Origin: Planctomycetota bacterium
Lineage (GTDB): Bacteria; Planctomycetota; Planctomycetia; Gemmatales; Gemmataceae
NCBI GenBank assembly: GCA_016872605.1
Contig: VGZI01000003.1
Coordinates: forward strand, 45,329 to 109,328
Length of the DNA stretch: 64,000 bases
Reading direction: 5' to 3'
Part shown: piece after piece, positions 1 to 9,386 of the stretch
How positions within the stretch are numbered: position 1 is the stretch's first letter
Layout of the letters: every line of letters starts with the position of its first letter
Program-made: the position numbers and the translations under genes
The notes under the pieces: generated by a model
Database searches by the model: none
What the model was told of the DNA's origin: nothing
What the model saw: the letters and a program-made list of their open reading frames with translations, nothing else

Positions 1-1
1 A

Positions 2-1039
2 CTGAAAACGCTCGGCCAGCAGATTGGCATTGCCGTCTACACGGAGGGCCCTGCGATCCCTGGCGGCGGTGGGCCGAATCCAGTCAGCGTTTGCCAGAAC
101 GCGGTCAACCACGCCAAGAACACTACCCACGACGTCATCATCCTCGACACCGCAGGCCGACTCCACGTCGCCGAGATGCCGATGGACGAGCTCAGGCAGA
201 TTGACTCGAAGGTCCGGCCCGACGATGTCTTTTTCGTTTGCGACGCCATGACCGGCCAGGATGCCGTCAATAGCGCCAAGGCCTTCAACGACGCGCTCGA
301 TCTCAACGGCGTCATCCTCACCAAGCTCGACGGCGATGCCCGCGGCGGCGCCGCCCTGTCGATCAAGCACGTCACAAAGGTCCCGATCAAGTTCATGGGC
401 GTCGGCGAACGGCTCACCGCCCTGGAGGAATTCGTCCCCGAACGCATGGCCCAGCGTATCATGGGTCAGGGCGACGTCTGGTCGATCGTCGAAAAAGTGC
501 AGCACGCCCAGGCCGAGATGACCAAGGAGGAGATCGAGGCCCAGCGCAAGAAACTCGAGCAAGGCGACTTCAATCTCAACGATTTCCGCAAGCAATTCTC
601 GCAGATGGCGAAGATGGGCGGCATGAAAGAACTCATGGGCAGCATGCCCGGCATGGGCAACATGATTCAGGACGGCGAAGATCCCGACGTCGCCATCAAA
701 CGCATCCAGGGCATGATCGACGCCATGACCGCCGAGGAACGCAAGGACCCGGACATCATTGACCTGAGCCGGCGCCGCCGCATCGCCGCCGGCAGCGGCA
801 CGCAACCCCATGACATCAAGCAGTTCCTCATTCAGTTCGACCAGGTGCGCGTGATCATGCGGCAAGTCGCCAACATGTCGTTCTTCGATCGCATCAAGAT
901 GATGATGGGCATGGGCAACGCCGGCATGTTCGACCCCGGCGCCATGCTCCCCAAAACGAAAATCGGCACGGGTCACCGCAAAACACCCAAAGAACGTGCC
1001 GAAGAACGCAAGAAAATGCGCAAGAAGAAAAAACGCTGA
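2..1039 (+). CDS. ffh: Signal recognition particle protein Ffh, 5'-truncated by window edge
   Basis: Frame 2 is open from the window start (LKTLGQQIGIAVYTEGP...HDVIILDTAGRLH) and continues into the 176..1039 ORF; DTAGRL, TKLDGDARGGAALS, GVGE and Met-rich M domain. Confidence 0.97.
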   Translation: MKTLGQQIGIAVYTEGPAIPGGGGPNPVSVCQNAVNHAKNTTHDVIILDTAGRLHVAEMPMDELRQIDSKVRPDDVFFVCDAMTGQDAVNSAKAFNDALDLNGVILTKLDGDARGGAALSIKHVTKVPIKFMGVGERLTALEEFVPERMAQRIMGQGDVWSIVEKVQHAQAEMTKEEIEAQRKKLEQGDFNLNDFRKQFSQMAKMGGMKELMGSMPGMGNMIQDGEDPDVAIKRIQGMIDAMTAEERKDPDIIDLSRRRRIAAGSGTQPHDIKQFLIQFDQVRVIMRQVANMSFFDRIKMMMGMGNAGMFDPGAMLPKTKIGTGHRKTPKERAEERKKMRKKKKR

Positions 1040-1100
1040 GCAAGCTGCTCGGCGCAGGATGGAGTCCTATCAAATCACCCGGCAAATGCAAGAATGCTCG

Positions 1101-1257
1101 GGTGCACGACATGGTCTGCGTGGCCTGCTTCAGGGAGGGCGAGGCTCCTGCCGAGCCGGAAGCGACAGGATACTCGTCCGAAATCGAGTATTTCGCGGGC
1201 TCGCGGCTCGGCAGGAGCCTCGCCCTCCCGTGCCGTTTGCAAACCATCTCGTGCACC
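1101..1257. repeat. 157-bp dispersed palindromic element, copy 1
   Basis: Termini ggtgcacgacatggt / accatctcgtgcacc; internal perfect 25-bp inverted repeat gggagggcgaggctcctgccgagcc at 1133-1157 and 1205-1229; near-identical copy at 14119-14274. Confidence 0.9.
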
Positions 1258-1363
1258 AAAAATTCTCCGGGCGCGGCAATTCCTCTTTCTTCGTTTCGGC
1301 GACGCTTTATAATGAGGGCTTACCGATTGAGAACAGCCCCTGTGTGATTGGGGGCCGACAGGG

Positions 1364-1831
1364 ATGTCGTCGCCGATTTCTCACGGAGAAGTGCCGATGG
1401 ATGGCTCGAGCTTTTCCCTCACGTTGCCCAGCGAACCGCGCATGCTGTCGGTGGCGCGGAATTTTGTCGAAGCGGTGTGCCAAGCCTATCGTCTGGATCG
1501 CACCACGATGCACGCCTTGGTCATCGTCACCGGCGAAGCGGTCACCAACATCGTGCGTCACGCTCATCAAAATCGGCCCAACTCGCAAATGGAGCTGCAT
1601 CTGCAGATGCTGGCCGACTCCGTCGTCATCACGTTTCGCGATGAAGGCGCGCCATTCGATCTCGAATCGGTTCCCGACCTGCCCCCAGGCGAAATGCGCA
1701 TTGGCGGCCGAGGCATCTATTTGATGCGGACCCTGATGGACGAGCTGACGTGCGAGCCGCGCGGCGACGGCCAACCAGGCAACGTCTTGCGCATGATCAA
1801 GCGCTGCGCGGCCCTGCGCGAGTGCGGCTAA
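1364..1831 (+). CDS. Serine-kinase-like ATP-binding anti-sigma factor (RsbW/SpoIIAB-like HATPase)
   Basis: GEAVTNIVRHAH N-box, FRDEGAPFD G1 box, GGRGIYLMRTLMDEL. Start may be 1397. Confidence 0.8.
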   Translation: MSSPISHGEVPMDGSSFSLTLPSEPRMLSVARNFVEAVCQAYRLDRTTMHALVIVTGEAVTNIVRHAHQNRPNSQMELHLQMLADSVVITFRDEGAPFDLESVPDLPPGEMRIGGRGIYLMRTLMDELTCEPRGDGQPGNVLRMIKRCAALRECG

Positions 1832-2152
1832 GGTGCGGCTGCTACACCGCAAGCGGTGCAAACTCGGTTCGTTCGCCTTTATTGGTATGGCTGGTTTGTT
1901 GCACGGCCAACGCGAAATTCCATCTGGCGAAACGTTCAATCTCCTTCTTTCCCCAGACGATAAAGTTTGTGTAAATCGGCAGGGTGTAGGCTTGAAAAAC
2001 ACCCCTTGGCAACAAGTCAAGGGAATCGACCTGGTTGCAAGGACATTTCGCGACACATGGGTTGCTTCTCTCTGACGAAACACTTTATGATGAACCTGCG
2101 CCGCTTGGAGCATGTCTTCGAAGCCAACAGGCGCCGCAGGGGAGAAGACTCG

Positions 2153-2422
2153 ATGCACGAACACGGCCCCGATGAGCTGGGCGGTCCCGTCCGCGGGACG
2201 TCTGCCTGGTGGCGTGGCATGGGCGCCCCAACTGATCCTACCGACGATGGACCGCCAACCCCCGAAGAACCGCGTCGTCGCCGCAAAAAGGACGCAAAAC
2301 CGATTCGCATGGAACTCGTGGAACGCATTCGCAAGGAAATCGCCGAAGGAACCTACGACACCCAAGAGAAATGGGAAGCCGCCCTCGACCGCCTGCTCGA
2401 TCGCCTCGAACGAGAGGATTGA
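2153..2422 (+). CDS. FlgM-like anti-sigma-28 domain protein
   Basis: C-terminal RMELVERIRKEIAEGTYDTQEKWEAALDRLLDRL resembles FlgM; start chosen at MHEHGPDELGG within ORF 1967..2422. Confidence 0.55.
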   Translation: MHEHGPDELGGPVRGTSAWWRGMGAPTDPTDDGPPTPEEPRRRRKKDAKPIRMELVERIRKEIAEGTYDTQEKWEAALDRLLDRLERED

Positions 2423-2425
2423 TTT

Positions 2426-2486
2426 GCCGCTTGTGGCTTCGCGCTCGCGCGGCGCGGCAAGACGTGAGCGCGAAACCGCAAGCGGC
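2426..2486. repeat. Imperfect hairpin repeat downstream of FlgM-like gene (possible terminator)
   Basis: gccgcttgtggcttcgcgctcgcg ... cgtgagcgcgaaaccgcaagcggc, 21 of 24 pairs match. Confidence 0.65.
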
Positions 2487-2558
2487 TGGCGAATCACCCG
2501 CGAACCGGGTACAATAGGGAGAATCCATTCATCCTGATTTGTCCGGAGAATACGACGC

Positions 2559-3050
2559 GTGAACATGCTCCCCGCCGTGGAAGTCTCGCAGACCCCCGAA
2601 GAGAAGTTCCGCGAGTACCTGGCCAGTCGTCCCAAGCCACAGCGCTTCACGAACCAGCAGCGCGACATGGTCCAATATATCTTCAGCAAGCACAACCACT
2701 TCGACGCCGATGAACTGATCGACGAGATGAAACGGGAGAACTTCCAGGTCAGCCGGCCCACTGTCTACCGCACGCTCAAAAAGCTCGTCGACGCCGGCCT
2801 GCTGCGCAAGATCAACCTCGGCAAACGCACGGTCTACGAACATGACTACGGCTACGCGCAGCACGACCATCTCTACTGCGATCAGTGTGGATCGATGATC
2901 GAGTTTCAGGAATCACGCCTGGATGAGTTGATTCGAGATGTCTGCCAGGATCAGCAATTCCAACTCGGCGGCCACAGCTTCATCATCCGTGGCACCTGCG
3001 CCGACTGCAACCGCGCCCGCATGACCAAACGCCGTCTTGACTTGGTGTAA
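2559..3050 (+). CDS. fur: Fur-family transcriptional regulator
   Basis: VSRPTVYRTLKKLVDAGLLRK winged helix, HDHLYCDQCG, C-terminal CADC. Confidence 0.9.
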   Translation: MNMLPAVEVSQTPEEKFREYLASRPKPQRFTNQQRDMVQYIFSKHNHFDADELIDEMKRENFQVSRPTVYRTLKKLVDAGLLRKINLGKRTVYEHDYGYAQHDHLYCDQCGSMIEFQESRLDELIRDVCQDQQFQLGGHSFIIRGTCADCNRARMTKRRLDLV

Positions 3051-3057
3051 GAATTTG

Positions 3058-3181
3058 TCCACGAAGGGCCACGAAGAAACACGAAGTAGTGTTCTTGAAG
3101 GTCGATGTCAAAAAACGAGGGGGGCTGGTCGCAACGTTGCAACCAACTCCCCCGTCGTGTTTCTTGGTGCCCCTTCGTGGA
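3058..3181. repeat. Nested palindromic element between convergent genes
   Basis: Outer arms 3058-3084 and 3155-3181 match 25/27 as inverted repeat (tccacgaagggccacgaagaaacacga); inner G-rich/C-rich pair (gggggctggt... / ...accaactccccc). Confidence 0.75.
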
Positions 3182-3187
3182 TGTTTT

Positions 3188-4669
3188 TCAGAACCGAGCG
3201 GGCACCACGAAGCCTTCGCGATATTCCCGCGTCAACAGGCGATTCGCTTCGGCGTCGTTGCCGAACGTCTCCGCTCGCACATCGAGCGTCAAGCGTCGGC
3301 CCACGGTGAGCATCGCTTGATCGAGATTGACTTCGCGGGCGCGAAGGTGGTCGATCATGCGATTAAGCGTCTCGTTGCCTTCGCGATGTTCGCCGAGGAT
3401 GCCGTCGCGGCGACTGAAAGCGACGGTGCGGCCCAGGCGATGACTGACGTTGACGATATGGCACAACGCACTGGAGATATGCCCTTCGAGGATTTCGCCC
3501 TGGAGATCCTGACGTCGGCCGGAGCGGATTGCGGCGACGAAGTTGCCATAGTGATCGCCGCGCCGGTTGCTGTTGAATCGACGAACAACGTTATTGTTAT
3601 TGTCGAAGGCGGTGGCAGTGCTGTAGTTGGTCATGACGAGATAGCCGTTGGCGCAGTGGAAGACATTGCCGACTTGTGCGGTGCGGTAATCGCCCATAGG
3701 GAATAGGCCGCGGACTTCGAAGATCAACTCGCAATCGCCATAATCGAAAAGACCGACTTGCGTGTTGGGTGTTTCGCCGTCGTCGACGTAGCCGAACCGG
3801 CCGCCAAGGCTCATGACGGAGCGGGAGAGTTCGGATTTGCCCAAGCCCCAGCGTGCGACGTCCATCTGGTGAATGCCCTGGTTGCCCAGGTCGCCGTTGC
3901 CGTACTCCCAAATCCAGTGCCAGTCGTAGTGAACCGGTCCGAAAGCGGGGTTATTGCGGCGCGGCGCGGCATTGGACGCGGGGCCGCACCAGAGATTGTA
4001 GTCCATCGTCCGAGGCGCCTGTTGCGGGCCGTTCACTCGGCCGATCGTATTGCGACGCTTGTAGCACAGGCCGCGAGCGACGCTGCATCGGCCCAAACCA
4101 CCGGAACGAAGGAACTCGATGGCCTCCCGGATGTTCGGCTCGCTACGGATCTGCGTGCCGGCCTGGCAGATCTTGTCGTAGTGCCGAGATGCTTCGACGA
4201 GACGGCGACCTTCCCAAACGTTGTGGCTCACGGGCTTCTCGACGTAGACATGCTTGCCATTCTGCATGGCCCAGATGCCAGCCAGCGCGTGCCAATGGTT
4301 CGGCGTGGCGATGGAGACGGCATGGATGTCGCGATTTTCCATGATCCGGCGAAGGTCTTGCACGACCGTCGGCGCCGAGCCTTGCCGTTGCCGAGCGAGC
4401 TCGACCGCTCCGCCAACAACGGCGGTATCGACATCGCACACATGCGTGACGACGCAATTATGCCGACCGGCCAAGCCGGTGATGTGGTCCCGTCCGCGGC
4501 TGCGAACGCCGATGACCGCGACGTTGATCCGCTCGTTGGCGCCGCGCGGCGTTGCCTGCGCTTGCGGTCGATCGTTGGCTTCTGTTTCCGAGAGGAAGAA
4601 CCCGGAACCGATCACCCCCGCCAACCCGGCGGATTGCTGCATGAATTCACGACGATCGAGAAAATGCAT
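3188..4669 (-). CDS. Gfo/Idh/MocA family oxidoreductase, secreted (TAT-type leader)
   Basis: MHFLDRREFMQQSAGLAGVIGSGFF leader; VAVIGVRSRGRDHITGL; ATPNHWHA; YVEKPVSHNVWEGR. Confidence 0.9.
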   Translation of the reverse strand: MHFLDRREFMQQSAGLAGVIGSGFFLSETEANDRPQAQATPRGANERINVAVIGVRSRGRDHITGLAGRHNCVVTHVCDVDTAVVGGAVELARQRQGSAPTVVQDLRRIMENRDIHAVSIATPNHWHALAGIWAMQNGKHVYVEKPVSHNVWEGRRLVEASRHYDKICQAGTQIRSEPNIREAIEFLRSGGLGRCSVARGLCYKRRNTIGRVNGPQQAPRTMDYNLWCGPASNAAPRRNNPAFGPVHYDWHWIWEYGNGDLGNQGIHQMDVARWGLGKSELSRSVMSLGGRFGYVDDGETPNTQVGLFDYGDCELIFEVRGLFPMGDYRTAQVGNVFHCANGYLVMTNYSTATAFDNNNNVVRRFNSNRRGDHYGNFVAAIRSGRRQDLQGEILEGHISSALCHIVNVSHRLGRTVAFSRRDGILGEHREGNETLNRMIDHLRAREVNLDQAMLTVGRRLTLDVRAETFGNDAEANRLLTREYREGFVVPARF

Positions 4670-5007
4670 AGTTCGCACTCCTGCTGAAGGTGAAATTTGC
4701 TTGGTGTGTGTGATACCAATGTAGCTGTTGCGACGGGGCGGCGTCAATCAGAAATGAGAATTTCTCACGATGCCGTTGAGACGTTAGCTCGGACCCTGTC
4801 TCCGTCCCTCCGCTGATTTTCTTGGCTACGTCACCCGGGGAGTCGGGAGAAAGGCACGGACGCTACGGAGATCCTGACCGAATCAAAGCAGAAAGCGGCC
4901 CCGGTCGTGCCGCTGGCGTAACGCGAGGCACTTTGGACGTTACCCTTGATTGCGGCCGCGGGCATCGTACATTCTTCCTCATTTCATGACATGAAAGGAA
5001 CCGCCGC

Positions 5008-5401
5008 ATGACTGTCGCTGAATTGATGACCACCAAGCTCTTCACCGTTGGGCCCGACGACTCCGTCGAAGGCGCCGTCCGCATGCTGCAACAGCGCGGC
5101 GTGCGCCACCTGCTCGTGCTCGATGGCCACGATCTCGTCGGCATTCTCTCCGCTCGATCCACAGAAGAGCAAACGCAAGAAGCTCCTCAACCTCGGCGGG
5201 TTGTTCTTCTTGCTCGAGCCGATCCTGGTGCGCGAGATCATGACGAAGAATCCGGTCACCGTCGCTCCGACGGCGTCGGCGCAGGACGCTGCCAAGCTCA
5301 TGGTGTCCAATCGCTTCGGCGCCTTGCCCGTCGTCAAGGCGGGCAAGCTCGTCGGAATCGTCACCGAGACTGATCTCCTGCGGCATTTCGCGTCGCTGTG
5401 A
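5008..5401 (+). pseudogene. CBS-domain-pair protein, frameshifted between the two CBS motifs
   Basis: CBS1 in frame 1 (MTVAELMTTKLFTVGPDDSVEGAVRMLQQRGVRHLLVLDGHDLVGILS); CBS2 in frame 2 (LDPQKSKRKKLLNLGGLFFLLEPILVREIMTKNPVTVAPTASAQDAAKLMVSNRFGALPVV); frame change near 5150-5157. Confidence 0.8.
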
Positions 5402-5430
5402 GCGCGCTTACGTCTAGAAGCAGTTCAGAA

Positions 5431-5523
5431 CCCCTTTCCCTTCGGGAGAGGGGCAGCGGTGAGGATGGGTCGTCATGCTTTTGCTAGTTCAAACCTCTCC
5501 CCTTTCCCTCCGGGAGAGGGGAG
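5431..5523. repeat. Two tandem copies of a CCCTTTCCCTYCGGGAGAGGG hairpin repeat
   Basis: cccctttcccttcgggagagggg at 5431-5453 and ctcccctttccctccgggagaggggag at 5497-5523. Confidence 0.75.
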
Positions 5524-5598
5524 TTTTGAATTAGCCGCTAAACGTAATCCTTTGCGTTTCACTGTGTGGCTTGATACGATGAGGGAAACGTTCACGCC

Positions 5599-8500
5599 AT
5601 GCAGGATCCCACCATGATTCGTATCCTTCTCGCGTCCCTCCTACTTCTCATTCCCGCCACGACGCAAGCTCAAGAGGCAGTCCGCTTCGTGCGGTCGCCG
5701 GACATTTCGCCCGACGGCAAAACCGTCGCCTTCAGCTATCTCGGCGACATCTGGCTCGTCGACGTCAACGGCGGCGTCGCCAAGCATCTGACGATGCACG
5801 AGAAGCACGATTTCAATCCCGTCTTCAGCCCCAATGGCAAGTGGATCGCGTTCTCCTCCAACCGCCACGGCCAATACGACGTCTTCATCATTCCCGCCGA
5901 GGGAGGAAAGCCGCGACGCCTGACCTTCGACTCGGCCGACGATCATGTCACCGGCTGGTCGCCCGACAGCAAGCACGTGCTGTTCATGTCGGGGCGCTCG
6001 GTTGATCTTCCGTTCCGCATGGAACTCTTCACCGTCTCGATCGACGGCGGCCCGGTCAAGCAGATCAGCGCCTTCGAAGGACGAGACGGCGTGTACAACC
6101 CCACGGGCGATCTCATCGCCTATATTCGCGGGCCGGGCGTCTGGTATCGCAGGGGATACAAAGGCTCATCGAATGACGACATCTGGCTTTGCAATGCCGA
6201 CGGCTCGAACAATCGCCGCGTCACGACGCACCAGGGACAGGACAGCTATCCGATGTGGTCGGCCGACGGCAAGCACCTTTACTATGTCAGCGATGTCGCC
6301 GGCGGATTGGCCAACATCGTCAAACAGGCGATCGATCCGCAGTCGCCCGCCGCCCAGGCCGTCGCCGTGACGCATCACGCAGACGAGTTTGTCCGCCGCG
6401 CTCGCATGTGCGCCAATGGTGAACTGATCGTTTATGAGTGCGGCCCCGATGTCTGGGTACATTCACTCAAGACCAACAAGAGCCGAAAGCTTCGTATCGA
6501 AGTGCGTGCCGACGACAAGACGAATCCGGAAGTCGTCAAGACGTTCACCACCGGCGCCACCGAGTTTGCCTGGTCGCCGAACGAAAAGCATGTCGCCTTC
6601 GTCGCACACGGCGAAATTTTCCTCATGAGCCGGGATGGAGGCAATGCGAAACGCCTCACCGATCATCCGGGTTTCGATCACGGCATTGCCTGGTCGCCCG
6701 ATGGGCGACGCATGCTTTTTCTTTCGGATCGCAACGGCCACGAAGACATCTACGCGCTCGAATCCGACGACCCGGAGCATCCCGACATCGTCGGAGCACA
6801 CCAATACAGGGTGAAGCAACTCACCAAGACGCCTGAAGCCGAATTCGGCATCAGGTTTTCGCCGGACGCTCAGCGCGTCCTCTTCATCCGTGCCGGCAAG
6901 CTCATGACGATGGACCCGGACGGCGGAAATCAGAAAGTGCTCGTCAACGAAGGCCAGATTTTCGATTACGAGTGGTCGCCCGATGGCCAGTGGATTTGCT
7001 ACGCCCGCATGGACGGCTCGTTCGCCAGCGAGCTGTTCATCATCCCGTCGACCGGCGCCACCGCCCTGAACCCGGCCCGCAACATCACGCGCTTCGCCAC
7101 CTACAACGGCGGCGTCACCTGGAGCCGCACGGGGAACAAACTCGCGTTCATCAGTGTTCGCAAAGGAAACACGCCGAGCTCCTATGTCCTGTCCTTGCAA
7201 AAGCCACTCTCCGCCGGCGCCTTCCTGAGCAAGGACATCGACTGGGACAACATCCATCTCCGCGTCAAGCAGCCGTACGGGATGAATATCTCCGAATGCG
7301 CCATCTCCAATGACGGATCGAAAATCGCCTTTCGTGGACAAATCGACGACGCCGAGGATCTCTGGATCGCCGACGCCAACGGCGGCTCGATCCTGCGCCT
7401 CACCAACGGCAACCTCAAACCCGCGCAGATCACCTGGTCGAAATTCTTCGCCGGGCAAATCTACTTTCGCGACAACAACGGCAACCTTCGCGGCATCATG
7501 ATCGGCGGCCCCACCGTCGTCGGCCCCACCACGCTCAACTTTTCGGCCCGAATGGCGATTCGCCAGGACCAGCTCTTTCAAGAAATCTTCGACCAGAGTT
7601 GGCGCGCTCTGGACGAGAGCTTCTACGACAAGAACTTTCACGGCGCCGACTGGAAGACGATTCGCGCCAAATACCGACCGCTCGTTGCCCACTGCGGCAT
7701 GAAAGAGGACCTGTACACCTTGATCAGCCTCATGCTCGGCGAACTCAACGCCTCGCACCTGGGCATCTCCGGCAACCTCGGCAAGGCCGAGCAAGAGACG
7801 GCCGATCTGGGCTTGATCTTCGACCGTTCGCATCCCGGGCCCGATCTGAGAGTCGGCGAGATTCTCAAGGGCGGCCCCGCAGATCGCCGCGGTCTTAACA
7901 TCAAACCCGGCGATCGCATCGTCCGCATCGACGGCGTCGAACTGACCAACACGACCAACGTGTCGAAGCTGCTCAACGACAAGGTCGGCGAAGTCGTCAC
8001 GCTGACCATCGCCAGCGCCGCCGACGCGAAGACCCGGCGCCGCGTCGAGATTCGCGCCGAGGGCCGAGCCAAGGTCAACGAACCAATGTATGAGCGCTGG
8101 CTCAAGCGCAACGCCGACCGCGTCACCGAGCTAAGCAAGGGCAAGCTCGGCTACATCCACATTCCGAACATGCAAGAGCCCGGCCTGGAACGCTTCGTCC
8201 GCTCGCTCTATTCGGACAACTTCGACAAAGAAGGAATTGTCCTCGACGTTCGCTACAACGGCGGCGGGTTCACGCACGATCAGGTCTTGGCCTACCTCAC
8301 GGGCAAGGAGCACACCATCTTCAGCCATCGCGACGGGTCATCGGGCCTCGTGCTCCGTTCCTACGATCGCAAGTGGACCAAGCCGTTGACGCTGCTCATC
8401 AACAACCGCTCGTACAGCGATGCCGAGATCTTCCCGCACGGCTTCCGCACCTGGGGCCTGGGAAAGCTCGTCGGCCAGCCGACTGGCGGGTTCGTCATCG

Positions 8501-8745
8501 GCACGCGCAACATCACGCTTATCGACGGCTCCACCTTCCGCACACCGCGCATCGGTGTCCACACGGTCAAAGGAGTCAACATGGACAAGGCAGGCGTCCA
8601 GCCCGATATCCTCATCGAACCACACCCCGACGACCTGGCCCACGGCGTCGATCTGCAACTCGATCGAGCCGTGGAAGTGTTGCTTCAAGACGTGGCTAAT
8701 TGGAAGAAGGCGCGTCCGCCCATGGTCGGCTCTGGCGGTCAGTGA
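5599..8745 (+). CDS. Tricorn-like protease: WD40/PD40 beta-propeller, PDZ, S41 peptidase
   Basis: Signal peptide; repeated SPDG/WSPDG blades; PDZ (GDRIVRIDGVELTNTTNVSKLL); S41 region GIVLDVRYNGGGFTHDQ and NNRSYSDAEIFPHGFR. Confidence 0.93.
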   Translation: MQDPTMIRILLASLLLLIPATTQAQEAVRFVRSPDISPDGKTVAFSYLGDIWLVDVNGGVAKHLTMHEKHDFNPVFSPNGKWIAFSSNRHGQYDVFIIPAEGGKPRRLTFDSADDHVTGWSPDSKHVLFMSGRSVDLPFRMELFTVSIDGGPVKQISAFEGRDGVYNPTGDLIAYIRGPGVWYRRGYKGSSNDDIWLCNADGSNNRRVTTHQGQDSYPMWSADGKHLYYVSDVAGGLANIVKQAIDPQSPAAQAVAVTHHADEFVRRARMCANGELIVYECGPDVWVHSLKTNKSRKLRIEVRADDKTNPEVVKTFTTGATEFAWSPNEKHVAFVAHGEIFLMSRDGGNAKRLTDHPGFDHGIAWSPDGRRMLFLSDRNGHEDIYALESDDPEHPDIVGAHQYRVKQLTKTPEAEFGIRFSPDAQRVLFIRAGKLMTMDPDGGNQKVLVNEGQIFDYEWSPDGQWICYARMDGSFASELFIIPSTGATALNPARNITRFATYNGGVTWSRTGNKLAFISVRKGNTPSSYVLSLQKPLSAGAFLSKDIDWDNIHLRVKQPYGMNISECAISNDGSKIAFRGQIDDAEDLWIADANGGSILRLTNGNLKPAQITWSKFFAGQIYFRDNNGNLRGIMIGGPTVVGPTTLNFSARMAIRQDQLFQEIFDQSWRALDESFYDKNFHGADWKTIRAKYRPLVAHCGMKEDLYTLISLMLGELNASHLGISGNLGKAEQETADLGLIFDRSHPGPDLRVGEILKGGPADRRGLNIKPGDRIVRIDGVELTNTTNVSKLLNDKVGEVVTLTIASAADAKTRRRVEIRAEGRAKVNEPMYERWLKRNADRVTELSKGKLGYIHIPNMQEPGLERFVRSLYSDNFDKEGIVLDVRYNGGGFTHDQVLAYLTGKEHTIFSHRDGSSGLVLRSYDRKWTKPLTLLINNRSYSDAEIFPHGFRTWGLGKLVGQPTGGFVIGTRNITLIDGSTFRTPRIGVHTVKGVNMDKAGVQPDILIEPHPDDLAHGVDLQLDRAVEVLLQDVANWKKARPPMVGSGGQ

Positions 8746-9386
8746 GAGAAACAACCACAGATGAACATCGATAAACCTAGCGCGGCTGAGCCGCGACCAT
8801 CAAGACCCAACCACGGATTACCTGATCGCACGGATACGCGATACGGAAACGGCCGTGACCAAGCGGGAACGTGGAGATACGGAACATTCCAACTCTCTTG
8901 TGCTTTCCGCACTTCCTTACTTGGACAGCGCCACGTTTTAGACTTGGTCAACACCCTGCAACGCATTTTTTGTACGTAACTCCTTTAGTAAAGAGCACGT
9001 GCGCGTATTCGTTGCACGCACACACTCACACCCCCCCCTTGCGAAATGCAACGAAACCGGGAACCAGGGTGAGCAACGCTCGTTCGCCGTACGCAGGCGT
9101 CGCAGGGCTTCAAAAGTGGCGCTGTCCAATTGATCTCTTTTCTGAATATCCGTGCCGTCAGTGTGTTCCGCGGTCTCAGATGATCTTGTTGTCACACGAA
9201 GAAATTGATTGATAGCAGTACGGGGGACTCGGAGAAATTCAGAGGACTCAACGGCCGAAGGCTACACGGACTACCGGTTTGCGTCCGCCATGGCAGTAAT
9301 GCGTCTCTCGATATAACGTCATATCCCATTGTCCCCCATGCTCCCCGTGGTTCATGTAGTAGAGGGGCTGAAGTGCTGAGAGACGG

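Noticed and set aside
894-1259. ORFs reading through the 157-bp palindrome (GSAGASPS, REGEAPAEPE peptides)
   Set aside because: Both strands of both copies give similar peptides because the DNA is a palindrome; best treated as annotation artefacts.
1307-2761. 484-aa minus-strand ORF across the anti-sigma and FlgM-like genes
   Set aside because: Opposes several plausible plus-strand genes and has low-complexity Arg/His-rich sequence typical of a shadow frame.
4863-5162. Minus-strand ORFs over the CBS-domain region
   Set aside because: The plus strand has clear CBS motifs in two frames; the opposite ORFs have no recognisable motif.
6463-7833. 456-aa minus-strand ORF inside the tricorn-like protease gene
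   Set aside because: Antisense shadow of a well-supported gene in GC-rich DNA; no recognisable domain.
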